Assembly: GCF_030052815.1 (NCBI RefSeq)
Contig: NC_079505.1
Location: forward strand, 9,588,898 to 9,652,897
Source of the DNA: Hevea brasiliensis
Taxonomy: Eukaryota; Streptophyta; Magnoliopsida; Malpighiales; Euphorbiaceae
DNA length: 64,000 nucleotides
Reading direction: 5' to 3'
Both the position numbers and the translations under genes were made by a program. The stretch's first letter is position 1; the number at the start of each line of letters is the position of its first letter. Below, piece by piece: positions 24,971 to 34,915 of the stretch. The notes beneath the pieces were generated by a model, which did not search any database, was not told where the DNA came from, and worked only from the letters and a program-made list of their open reading frames with translations.

Positions 24971-25558
24971 CTAATCTATAAATATCTTTCTCCCCTTCTT
25001 TAGTTCCAAGTTTCTCATATAACTTTTCAAAGGCCTGTGCTCTTGCTTGACTAACTGCCTTTTTGCCTCTTTCTTTGCTATTTTGTACTGTTCATATGCC
25101 TCATTATTATCACATTTAGATAATTTCTTATACCATTCCCTTTTACTCTTCACTGCCTTTTGTACTTCCTCATTCCACCACCATCTCTCTTTTGAGGGTG
25201 GTCCATGTCCTTTAGACTCTCCAAGTACTTTTTTAGCTACTTCTCTAATCTTTGATGCCATCTGTATCCACATATCATTGGCCTCCATATCCAGCTTCCA
25301 TACTTCGGACTCGAGAAGCTCATTTTTGAACTTCACTTGCTTTACTCCTTTGAACTCCCACCACTTTGTTCGAGCTGCACTATTTCTTCTGACCTTACTT
25401 GAATTGTTCCTAAACTTGACATCCAATACCACCAACCGATATTGACTTGTTAAAGCTTCTCTTGGAATGACCTTGCAATCCTTGCATAGAGCTCTATTTG
25501 TCTTCCTAGTTAAGAGGAAGTCGATTTGGCTTCTATGTTGCCCACTTTTGAAAGTCAC
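24971..25558 (-). pseudogene. End of endonuclease and linker of the RTE LINE
   Basis: This continues the endonuclease frame after a TGA at 25565-25567. It contains TFKSGQHRSQIDFLLTRK and TSQYRLVVLDVKF. In this family the second motif normally has the catalytic His (SQH); here it is Tyr, a C-to-T change. The linker that follows is Lys/Glu-rich with RWWWNEEVQKAVKSKREWYK. The frame is then lost near 25030, before the RT fingers. Confidence 0.85.
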
Positions 25559-25564
25559 TAAATG

Positions 25565-26443
25565 TCACTCTCTTTTTATAAAGTAGGTATTTGCTAGTAT
25601 TAGGTCGTATGCCATAGCAAAATCCAAGATGCTTTTTCCCTCCTCATTTCGACTGCCAAAACCAAAACCTCCATGAACATTCTCATAACCTTGTCTATCA
25701 CTTCCTACATGCCCATTCAAATCTCCACCAATGAAAACATTCTCTTCATTCGGTATGCTTTGCATTAAATCATCCATATCTTCCCAAAACCTTTGTTTAC
25801 TCTCACTGTCTAGTCCTATTTGTGGGGCATAAGCACTAACTATATTTATTGTTTCTCCTTCTAGTACTAGCTTTACTAGTATAAATCTATCTCCTACTCT
25901 TTTCACAGCTATTACTGAGTCTTTTAATGTCCTGTCTATGATTATGCCCACTCCGTTCTTGTTTCTTTCCTTTCTTGTAAACCATAGTTTGTACCCTAAA
26001 TTACCCACTTCCTTACTTTTCTCTCCTACCCATTTAATCTCTTGAATGCAAGCAATATTCACCCTTCTCCTTTCTAAGGTATCCACAAGCTCCATTAATT
26101 TTTCGGTAAGTGATCCAACATTCCAAGTACCAACCTTGATCCTCCTCTTATCCTGCTCCTTCCTAATTGGTCTCCTTCTATGATATCTTCTATTGTTTTC
26201 TATGTCTATCTTGTGTTCTGTTCCACTATTTATTCTACTATCTGTCCTATGGACTAACTTCTTTACCCACACCCATCCATGATGTGAGAACCCTTGCTCA
26301 CTTAACACCACACCCCGGTGCCGGCATGGCGCGTCGCTTTCGGTGAACGCCCTACACCCTTGCATATTTCTCACTACACCCGGGCTCCGATGTAGCGCGC
26401 CGTTAGTAGAGGACGCTCCAACGTTTATATCATTTGAATCCAT
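25565..26443 (-). pseudogene. Apurinic-type endonuclease of the RTE LINE (N-terminal part)
   Basis: The ATG at 26443 opens a 292-codon frame. After ~95 variable basic residues come the endonuclease motifs: KVGTWNVGSLTEK, the catalytic Glu in IACIQEIKW, VSAYAPQIGLD, and VFIGGDLNGHVGS. The frame ends at a TGA in IKRE-stop-HLVTF, a single nonsense change in an otherwise continuous frame. The enzyme would nick target DNA for target-primed reverse transcription. Confidence 0.9.
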
Positions 26444-26551
26444 ATCATAGGGTGTGACGAAATTTTTATGCTGGTTGTCACCTACCGCAACCCTCCTCCT
26501 TTATCCGGGCTTGGGACCGACTAAGTGCAAACTACTTAGGCAGAGTTAGCT

Positions 26552-26566
26552 TATTCACTCATTTAA
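26552..26566. repeat. Right target-site duplication of the RTE LINE
   Basis: TATTCACTCATTTAA, identical to 23247-23261. LTR F resumes from here. Confidence 0.95.
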
Positions 26567-28626
26567 TCCAAAGAAAACATCAAAACCATAACAAGTCCAT
26601 GGCTGCCAAAATTGGTGGAATTTATTCATGCAAAACTCGTTTCAATTCTCTTAATTTCACCCTCATTTCATACTCCACATGATATATATACAAAGTTTTA
26701 AGGATGAATTAGCACTAACCTTGTTGTGTGTCAATCCAAGCTTGACAAACTCCTTTATTTTTACTTTTTTTTGCTGCCCAAGTCTTACTCTAGTGGTGAT
26801 GACAAGTTTTTGTGAAGGGAATATGGGCTTTTAAGGTGATTTGGTTAAACTCCAAGTTTTAATGTGTTAATTTCTTCTAACCATTTGACCTCGTTTCTTT
26901 GGGTTATGGGTTTTGGTCAAAAGAGCAATATTGTAGACCTATGTCTTATAAAACTTTTGCCATTGTTGTCATTGCATTTAAATTCTTATAGACCAAGTTA
27001 TGGCCATTGTCCAGAAAATTCTGGGCAAAATGGTTCAGGTCTGTTTGGTGTCCTAATTTAAGTCAATAATTTTCATTAGGTTAGAGGCATTTCTGGGCTT
27101 GGTGTTCTCAATAAAAGTTGTAGTACTATGTCTAAGATTTCCAGTGGTATAAGATTCAAATCATTTGGACCTGTCTAAAGAGAGTTATGGCCAAATGAAC
27201 ATGCACTATTCATTTGGTCATTTTTCTAGGTTTAGTGTTTGGATATCCGGATTGGACCACAAATTGGTCAACTTAAGGATAGAATTTGGGCAGGGTTTCT
27301 TCATGAAAAATGAGGTATTTTGAGTTTAGCTTCACACACAACTTCAATTATAGGTCAAACAAGACCCTGGACTCATAGGTCAGAATTTCTGCACATGAAA
27401 CATCACTTCCAATATTCCATCCTTCTTACTCCCAACTATAATTTATCACTCATAACACTTTAAATGATCAACAAACAGCCTCAACAAGATCAATCTCAAG
27501 CCATATCACCAAGGTAACAAAATTAACTCAAACCCTAACTCAAGGTCCCAATTTATGCACACCACATGTAAATCAAGATATTAATCACATTTACCCATTA
27601 ATCAACACTTATAACCACAAGTATAACCTTCATGTCATCAAACTCCTATCAATTCTCATAGCTGCCAAAAATTTAATTCTACACAAAGTTATCATTTTCT
27701 TTTTATTTCAAGTAATTTCAACTCTTCTTAAGTCTAAATCAAACTTTAAACAAAAGAGATAATGATATTAGGCACTAACCACTTTTGGAAGCTAACTTGA
27801 GCTTATAAATCTCCTTTAAATGGTTTAAGGTGTGAGGAGAAATTTTAGTGAAGACAAGATAGGGTTTTATGGTGTAATTGAGTGAGAAATGGAGCTTGGG
27901 TGAAGGAAAATGGTAGAGCTCCAATGGTGATTCTCAGCAAGAAGAAGAAAGAAGAGCAATCTGAATTTATTTTCTTTCATTTTCTGCCTATTTAATTCAT
28001 TTTAAGTGAGTTATAGCCATGTGTCACAACGTGATTGGGTGGAGTGCTTTAGTGACATCATCCCATGTCATAAATCTAATTAAATTCCATTTTCTTTTCT
28101 TCTTTTCCTTTCTTCTTTCTACTCATTTTTTATTAAATTTTTAGCAATATTTATTCATTTTTTTATGTCATATAATTTATTTACTTAATTGGACAAGTCG
28201 GTAAAAAATCATCTTCGAAGACAAAATGACCAAAATGCCCTCCGTTTGGCTTATTGAGCCAGAATCATCTGTGCCAATCGAAAAATTTTTCTAAGCATTT
28301 TCTTGGCATTCTAATGCCATAGAAACCTCAATGACTCTTCTTTGGAGTCTCTAAAATTATTTTACGAATTTTCTCCTGAGTTTAGGGCTCCTAGCTGCGA
28401 GGACTGCAACTTCCCACTAGGTTACCCATCGCTAGGGCATCGACTCATTTAATTTGGTTGTATTTTATTTCTAAATTTTTTTTCCTAAATTTTTCTTATT
28501 ATTATTTGAGTTATTTATGACTCCTCACTTTAGTCTAAATATTTTTCCAGACGTTCTAGCTGTCCGGACTGACACCGGTCACCTGAATAGTAGAACGTAC
28601 AGAATGGCTACAGTGAGGGTGTTACA

Positions 28627-28838
28627 ACTCTTTCCCTCTAATTTAAATTTCGTCCTCAAAATTTACCTAGTGTAAATAGTCGAGGAGCTGCTACTTCCTT
28701 ATTTCTTTGCCTTACCAGAGAAAACGGATCTACATTAGTGTCACCTCGACTCATATGAATGCAATGCATGTTATGCAACTATTCCTTTCTATCTACCTAT
28801 GCCAAGAACTGCCTAAACTGTGCTCTAATACCAAAAAA
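28627..28838 (-). other. 212-bp internal remnant of element F
   Basis: Read on the minus strand, this begins with a primer site, passes through leader sequence like that before the gag of element A (shared GTGTCACCTCGACTC), and jumps at about 28715 to the integrase end and polypurine tract (AGAGGGAAAGAGT). Compared with element A some 4.5 kb, all of gag-pol, is missing. Both cis signals needed for reverse transcription are kept, so F could once have moved with proteins from a related element. Confidence 0.85.
28822..28833 (-). other. Primer binding site of element F
   Basis: The minus strand reads TGGTATTAGAGC, one C-to-T difference from the initiator-Met site of element A. It lies five bases before the 5' LTR end at 28839. 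Confidence 0.85.
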
Positions 28839-29208
28839 TGTGATAGCCCTTACCCGTCTACAGTGTAGCCGAGTAAGGCATGCAACACTCGGTGCCAGAA
28901 CACCCTAACTTATCTTCCTTTATTGCTTTAATAATTTTGAACTCGTTATATTTTAATATCAATTATTTTTCTATAGAGAAACAAGTGGAGTTTCCCCTGT
29001 TTTATTAGTGTTTGGTTTATTTTAATATTCACCTGTTTGAAATTCAACAATATTTTCAAAATAAAATCTTATCCATGCTAATCATAATTATCTCATCAAT
29101 CATTCTCATAATTCTCTCATATTTCAAATCTCATCCATACATTTCAATTTCATAATCATTTCCATACATTTCCATTCATACTCAATTCATATATAAAAAT
29201 ATTCAAAT
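28839..29208 (-). repeat. 5' LTR of element F, segment left of element G
   Basis: It begins TGTGATAGCCC and matches 20774 onward. It breaks at CAAAT (29204-29208), where element G is inserted, and continues at 52645. Confidence 0.92.
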
Positions 29209-29797
29209 TGTCGACACCATATTTTGGCCGATCCCCAAAATCAATAAAACTTTGAAACCGATCCCCGGTACTAAGTCTCCTTCGGACAGCTAATCACATT
29301 TCCGATCCCTCTTTGATAGGCTGTCACAATTCCGATCTCTCCCCGCAAAGAATCAAATCAAATTGTTAAGTTCTCGCATCAGTCAAAGCTTTACCAGTCT
29401 ATCGCTCACCGATCTCTCAAACCCATTGTGAAACTTCGGGACCGTCAAGTATATTCCTAATAAACGAAATGAACGGCACTAGATCTTTTCTTACCGGTTT
29501 ATTGCCGATCTCCTTTCGAAAGATTAAGAGCTAAGGTTTTGGTTTGGTTTAATGAGGATTCCGATCTTAAGTGTTCAAGTTAAATTTTCAATTTTAATCA
29601 AGTCCCATTCAGCATTTCTTCCCCACCGATCTCATGCTTATTGTGCTTTCCGATCTCTTATACTTAGATTAATAATTGCATTTAGTTCTTGTTTCGCTAT
29701 GCTCATACAATCAAATACTTAGGCAATTCGAGATTTTCCAATCACATCCATTCATTGAACAAAAGAGACATTCCATTTCATTTCATTTTTGTACAAG

Positions 29798-31638
29798 CTA
29801 TTCAGCTGGAGGGTCACCCCCAGCCTGATTTACATTTTGCTCACTCTCTCTCTCACCCTCGGCTTCCTCCTCACTGTCCTCATCATCGCCCTCAGGAGCC
29901 AGGTCGGCCATCCAAGAGAAGTCTTCTTACAGGTAGCAGCAGGTTCGGCCAAGAGATCCTTGTGAGCATTCACATAGGCTCGGCTATTCCGTCACCATCT
30001 CTTCATCTTTCTCCTTAAGCTCCTCGTCTTTCTCCTTGAGTTCCTCGATGAGTTGAGCGACTGGCGGCTCGTTGGCACAAGCGCTGGACTTCTCAGAGAG
30101 CCCGATCCCTTTCGGCGGAACATGAGATTGTTCGGCCACTTGTCTTCATAGTACTTACCGTCCCTCAACTTGAGATATATAATCCCGGCGGATGAGAGTT
30201 GGGATCGGAGGAAGCCACTTCTGATTTTCTTCCGATCTCCTTACCCGGGCGAACCTTTTCCCAAACCATGGTGCGATTCACGGGCACTCCACGTTCGAGC
30301 TCATGGATTGAGTCAAGATATCATCAAGGCTGTTCGAGGATAGCTTTGTCGATCCTCGAAGGAAGATGGAAGACCCCAAGACTTGGGCAAAAGCGGGGTT
30401 CTCGAAGCAGTCGGTTATTCTTGAGGACTCGATTAGCTTTTGAGCGCCACGAGAAGAGGTCCTCCCAGAAGATTGAGAAGGACCCCTTTCCGTGCTTGGA
30501 ACAACTGGAAGAGCTGGAGGCTGCTCTTCCAATCTAGGAGGAGATCGGACAGCTTCAGTGGTCGGCAGATCCGAAGGTTGAGGCGGGTCCCCTTGTACTT
30601 CCCCAGATTCATGACCAGGTGTTCGAAGCATTTCCAAACATTTCATCTCCTTTATTTTTTGGAAGATCTCTTTGTCCTTCTTCCGCTTCCTAGAACCCTC
30701 ACCACCCGCCATACCTGCACAAAGAAAAGGTCAGTGAGATCGCTAAGGTCCTGAGAGTTGAGATATAGAAAATACCAATGCCGAGGTCAGAGAGCGGAAG
30801 TTCGCGGTCTTGGCCGGTGAGCAGTTGAATAGTCCAATGGTGCAACTCGGCGATCCGCATCCAAACAAGAATACTTTTGAGTGGCGGCTGACTCTTGAGA
30901 TCCATCACTATTAAGCTTTCCTCTGGTTCGAGGGTAATATGCTTGAAGCAAAGGCCCTTGGTACCACCGGCTCTGAGGAAGTCCTCAGCGGCTCGGATCT
31001 TTGCTCCTCGGAATGAAGAAAGCGGTTCTTCCAATTCTTAAGGGATGAGGCGGTCGGAAAAGAGCCATAATGAGGAGGCCGCTGAAAGAACCGATGTTCG
31101 TCATCCTTTTGCGAGTTAGTGCATGCTCGGCGAACACCTTAGCCGTAGGTCTGATTCCCTTAGCTCGGCATAGACCTCGGAAGGCTACCAAGATCCGCCA
31201 CGAGTTAGGGTGAATTTGAGCAATGCACGCTCGGTGAAGTTTTAGGACCTCCTTATAGAAGTCATCTAGAGGGAACCGAAGACCGGCCTTTAACTGTTCC
31301 TCGTACACCATAACCATGTAATTCTCTTCAAAGGAGTGATCGACCACGAAGATCGCCGTGGCACTTGATTAGCTCGTCTGAATCGGGCCGAATGTTGTAT
31401 TCTTGGCTAAGCGATTGCGGTCGGATTCTCGAAGAACCGGCGGTAGCTCGTCTATAGGAGAGTCTCCCTCCACTGAAAGCAGTGCACGCCTTGATGGTAT
31501 GATCCGCCCCCGAGCTGGAACGGAGACCCTAGGGGGTTCAGGTTGCGTGCTTGGCCTGACTACCTCTTCTTCATCGGACGACCATGAGAACTGAATGGAA
31601 GGAGGGCTCACCACTCTCTGACCTTTGACACCGCTCAT
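29798..31638 (-). pseudogene. Antisense gene in the 5' LTR of G: Transposase_28-like protein (frameshifted)
   Basis: The ATG at 31638 follows a TATA box (31797-31805) by ~160 bases. The parts, in order on the minus strand, are: a Ser/Pro/acidic N-terminus (PPSIQFSWSSDEEEVV); a domain at ~31347-31000 with EEQLKAGLRFPLDDFYKEVL and QIHPNSWRILVAFRGLC, like the putative gypsy-type transposase family (Pfam Transposase_28); a 61-bp intron (30715-30775); then a basic patch GSRKRKKDK that could be a nuclear localisation signal. Next come Pro/Ser-rich sequence, a coiled-coil repeat EELKEKDEELKEKDEEM (~30000-30060) and an acidic tail ending at a TAG at 29798-29800. At least three frame changes break it (near 31370, 31040 and 30280). 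The right LTR copy is broken elsewhere, so the parent gene was probably intact. Domain-family recognition is from memory; cellular role unknown. Confidence 0.7.
30715..30775 (-). other. Predicted intron of the antisense LTR gene (5' LTR copy)
   Basis: On the minus strand a GT (GTATTTTCTATATC) and a T-rich ...TTTTCTTTGTGCAG bound 61 bases. Removing them splits a Gly codon G|GT and puts the upstream frame (LSDLGIG) directly in phase with MAGGEGS. The same intron is conserved at 48479-48539. Confidence 0.65.
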
Positions 31639-31796
31639 TTTCAAAGGAAATAAAGAACTTAAACTAAAAAGAAGATCAAAGCCCTTACCGGAGTCTGATC
31701 GACGTCGGAAGAACTTGGGAAAAATGAGAGAACTTCGAAGTTGTGAGCAAGAGGCTTAAAATGGAATGAGAGAGCAAATGGCTAACCCCCCCATCC

Positions 31797-31805
31797 CTAT
31801 TTATA
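31797..31805 (-). promoter_or_regulatory. TATA box of the antisense LTR gene (5' LTR copy)
   Basis: The minus strand reads TATAAATAG. Eight bases upstream on that strand is a 15-bp palindrome, GAGCATTTAATGCTC (31813-31827). Both are conserved in the right LTR (49562-49570 and 49578-49592). Transcription would start near 31768. Confidence 0.65.
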
Positions 31806-32039
31806 CTAGTCCGAGCATTTAATGCTCACGAGGTTCCATGCAGTGCATCGGTTAATGGGATTCGCCAGCTGTTCTGACACGTCTCTCGAACATTCCGAGA
31901 TCGGTTAACTGGAGATCGACATAATAAGTTGAATGTTTTGAATGAAGGATCAGTTAAGAGTCGTTTTGTTAGGAACCAGATCGGACAAATATATCAGAGA
32001 TCGGAAAATAATCAATAAGATAATAATTGGAGAAACAAG

Positions 32040-32225
32040 ACTTTTATTTCCAAAAAGATCGGATTACATCATTAGGGCGATCTCTAGGGATCGGATTACA
32101 ATAAAGGTCTAACTACATCATTTGGGCGATCTCTAGAGATCTGATTACATTAACGGATTACATCATCTGGGCGATCTCTAAGGATCGGAATACATTGGAG
32201 ATCTGATTATATCAAAAGGCTGATC
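32040..32225. repeat. Degenerate ~50-bp repeats in U3 of G
   Basis: Four imperfect units of the type GGATTACATCATTWGGGCGATCTCTARRGATC follow one another and alternate GATCGG and GATCTC boxes. They lie between the antisense TATA box and the sense TATA box. The right LTR has the same array at ~49805-49985. Confidence 0.65.
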
Positions 32226-33213
32226 TAAGGATCAGTTTATAACTGATCCCAAGGATATTGCCGACCGGATGCTTCATCATATGTCGGAACACCCAATGTG
32301 GGAGAAAGCCATTGTCGGAACACTCAATGTGATGAGAAGCGAATGAACTCGGTTGGCGACTCGAGATCGGTACAATCGAGTCCGCAATACTGAATCGGTC
32401 AAATCGGTTCTCTCACCATCGTCGATTAGGTTTATGCGATCAACGGGATCGTAAATTTTCAGCCGGTGTTTAAATTAGCTGATCGGAAAGGGTTCAAAAA
32501 CCACAATCATGGCCGGAACTTCCACGGGCGGCTAGAATAGGGAAAATAAGAAAGGAAGAGAGGAAAATCGGATGAAGGAAATGTCTGCATCAGCGAGGTA
32601 TATATAGGGAAAATGAGCATTTATTCTTTGGCGAAAGCAAGCGAGCGCTTGGGAATCGAGGGCAATTAATGCTTTGACGAACCGGACCTAAGGAAGGGAA
32701 AGATCGGAATAATAGATCGGAAGATGGGAGACCGGCATGAAAGATCGGAAAGAACATGTGAAAGAGATCGAGAAGAGGAGGATCGGAAGGCAAAAGAATA
32801 AGACAAATCCCAAATAACCGTCGTCGAGAATCGGGCGAGGTAGTTAAAGCGTTGCGAGCGAGATCTCCACCGCATGCCTAAGAATCGCCCAATCTTTGGC
32901 AGTGCGAGGTATGTCATGGCGATCCTGTACATCCCAATCTCCACCGTTGATCCCACTTGTAAGGACAAACCGGAACCCTTGGATCAAGAGAGAAAGCGAC
33001 AATACCGGCATCTTTCGCTCTTAGCCCTTAGATCGTTCGGACAAGAAGATCTGGGGCCGTCAGTTGAAAGAAGAAAAGGACAAGCGTTACGAAGAGGATC
33101 TCGGCCATTCATTTTGATTCTCTTTAATTCTGGACATCCGATCATGTCCTTGAAATCTTGACCCTCCATCTCCCTCAAAATAAATCCCGACCCTCCACGA
33201 GGCGCTTGATTCC

Positions 33214-33221
33214 TATAAATA
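33214..33221 (+). promoter_or_regulatory. Sense TATA box of the 5' LTR of G
   Basis: TATAAATA preceded by GATTCC and followed by a CTGCATGAAAA stretch; the right LTR has it at 50974-50981. Its position 4.0 kb into the LTR and the start of a T-rich leader fit the U3/R boundary near 33245. A second TATA-like box, TATATATAG, lies upstream at 32599-32607. Confidence 0.7.
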
Positions 33222-34210
33222 CTGCATGAAAAAGCTGTTCAAGGGACGGACGGACAAAAAGAGAATTATTATTATAGCGGAAGAACTCGAAAACTTCATT
33301 CAGTTTGTTATTCCGCTACTTTGAAGTGTTGATTGGAAAAACTTTTGAAACTAGTTTTACGAAGTGTTTCTTGAAAAGGATACGAATCTTTGGAACTCTA
33401 CATTTCGGTTTGTTCATTATCTGGTCACACCCTCACTTTGACCCTTTATCATCTCTGTTTTCATTCCCACTTTGTCTAAGCTAAACTTCATTCCACTCGG
33501 CTTTTATCTTAATCGATTATATTTTAGCTAAGCTCCCTTCACTTCAGCGAACATCGGCTCTCGGGCTAATCAGTCCAACTGTCTTATCTCTATTTGCCAC
33601 CCAGTAGCTATTTGATAGATTTGGCTCCTCACGGTAAGAGCTCATATTCTTTGTTTTACTAAGTGTTTACATTTATTTTTCGCACTTTCTTTGTTCTTCT
33701 TACGTATGTGATTTTCTCCAAGTTCATTTTGTGCAAAAGGACCCAAAGAATGTTACTCTCGAGTTATCTCTTTAGTGATTAGTCAGTCATTTTATTAATC
33801 TTCGTCATTTACGAATGCAAGTTTTACGGTTCCTAGTAGCGTGTAAATGGTCGGGCAAGGCGTGAGTAAGCGCAACTTAGGGTCTCTTTTAAAGAGAGAA
33901 CACGAATAACGCGTCGGGAAGATAGCCAAACTATTAGGTGGCGTAAGCGACAATTCGACAAAGATGTCATAAAGTGGAATAAAACCAAAATAAACAAAAC
34001 AGAATAGATCGGTCATTAATAGATATTGGTAAAATGAATACATGGAAGGTCGGTAAATCAAGTCTAGTTTTCCCCATCTAGCCAAAAGGTATCGAAGCCT
34101 TATCGACATCTTTGAATGCCGAATCCTTAGCTTTAGGCTCTTATGTCATGTAGCTGAAATTAAAATCCGGGAGATCGGAAAAGTCCCTTTCAGGCTCCTG
34201 TTAATCTAAA

Positions 34211-34510
34211 AGAGATCGGAGGAGAGTTCTTATCCGGTCTCAACTCAAAATTTTAATAACTATTAAATAGAGATCGGAGGAGGGTTCTTATCCGGTCTCC
34301 ACTCAAAGTTTTAATAAATAACCATTAAATAGAGATCGGAGGAGAGTTCTTATCCGGTCTCAACTCAAAATTTTAATAACTATTAAATAGAGATCGGAGG
34401 AGGGTTCTTATCCGGTCTCTACTCAAGGTTTTAATAAATAACCATTAAATAGAGATCGGAGGAGGGTTTTTATCCGATTCTCACACCAAATCTTAACCCG
34501 TACGCAAAAT
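34211..34510 (+). repeat. Alternating 58/62-bp tandem repeats in U5 of G
   Basis: AGAGATCGGA starts units at 34211, 34269, 34331, 34389 and 34451, giving periods of 58, 62, 58 and 62. Each unit reads GGAGRGTTCTTATCCGGTCT and then an AT-rich half. The alternation makes a 120-bp higher-order repeat. The right LTR carries the same array with identical spacings. Confidence 0.92.
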
Positions 34511-34895
34511 AATCTCAAAACTAAAAAATTCGTAACGTCAATTCACTAAGGTTGTCTCATTTACTTGTGTATCTGGGTGATCCAAATTCAGTGAGAAATC
34601 AAATGTTCCTTTAGCCAAAAGGATTAACATTCCCATTCAAGCCCTCCTAACTAATTTATAAAGCATAAAAGTACATCTACTTACCCTTATTAAGGGACGA
34701 GGTGGGGTGCCTAACACCTTCCCCACCCGTTTACGGACCCCGAACCTAGAATCTCTGTTTTGAAGTGGTTTCATTTTTAATTTATCTTCCCAAATGGTTT
34801 TCTTTAGTTTCCCTCAAAACTAAGGTGGCGACTCCTCACTTTTCCCACTTCGGTGAGTGATCGTCCAGGCGACCGCAAAATCCCTTTGCGATAGC

Positions 34896-34915
34896 TTGGC
34901 GACTCCACTGGGGAC
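34896..34915 (+). other. Primer binding site of element G
   Basis: TTGGCGACTCCACTGGGGAC lies two bases after the 5' LTR end. This primer-site type is known from Ogre/Tat elements and is usually assigned to an Arg tRNA; the tRNA assignment is from memory. Confidence 0.85.

Larger units (their letters stand above)
23262..26551 (-). mobile_element. RTE-type LINE, full length (3290 bp) but inactivated
   Basis: A minus-strand non-LTR retrotransposon flanked by a perfect 15-bp target duplication. Order on its own strand is short 5' leader, apurinic-type endonuclease, reverse transcriptase, C-terminal domain, and a 3' end of repeated TTGAG. One combined frame with N-terminal endonuclease, no RNase H, ~3.3-kb length and a short tandem tail instead of poly(A) fit the plant RTE clade. 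The coding region has several in-frame stops and frame changes. It lies inside the 3' LTR of element F. Confidence 0.93.
20774..28626 (-). repeat. 3' LTR of element F, interrupted by the RTE LINE
   Basis: It runs from TGTGACACCCC at 20774 to GAGGGTGTTACA at 28626, with the LINE at 23262-26551. It aligns with 28839-29208 plus 52645-56893, for example the stem-loop at 21369-21384 against 52874-52891. It carries the ~200-bp modules on both sides of the LINE (boxes near 22508, 22722, 22915, 26940, 27127). Confidence 0.9.
29209..34893 (+). repeat. 5' LTR of element G (5685 bp)
   Basis: It starts TGTCGACACC and ends TTTGCGATA (TTTGCGACA in the other LTR). The sense TATA box at 33214 implies a U3 of ~4.0 kb and an R-U5 of ~1.65 kb. 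U3 holds an antisense gene (29798-31638), a GATCGG-rich stretch with degenerate ~50-bp repeats (~32040-32225), and a divergent promoter. U5 holds alternating 58/62-bp repeats (34211-34510). The motif GATCGG/GATCTC recurs throughout. Confidence 0.93.

Noticed and set aside
25047..25445. 132-codon plus-strand ORF rich in Ser/Phe/Leu
   Set aside because: It is opposite the LINE endonuclease-RT linker, whose minus-strand frame shows the real motifs.
30199..30754. Plus-strand ORFs in the 5' LTR of G
   Set aside because: They are shadows of the antisense gene; composition and domain signal are on the minus strand.
32714..32728. AGATCGGAAG resembling the start of a common sequencing adapter
   Set aside because: The match stops after ten bases, and AGATCGG recurs throughout the LTR as a genuine motif present in both LTR copies.
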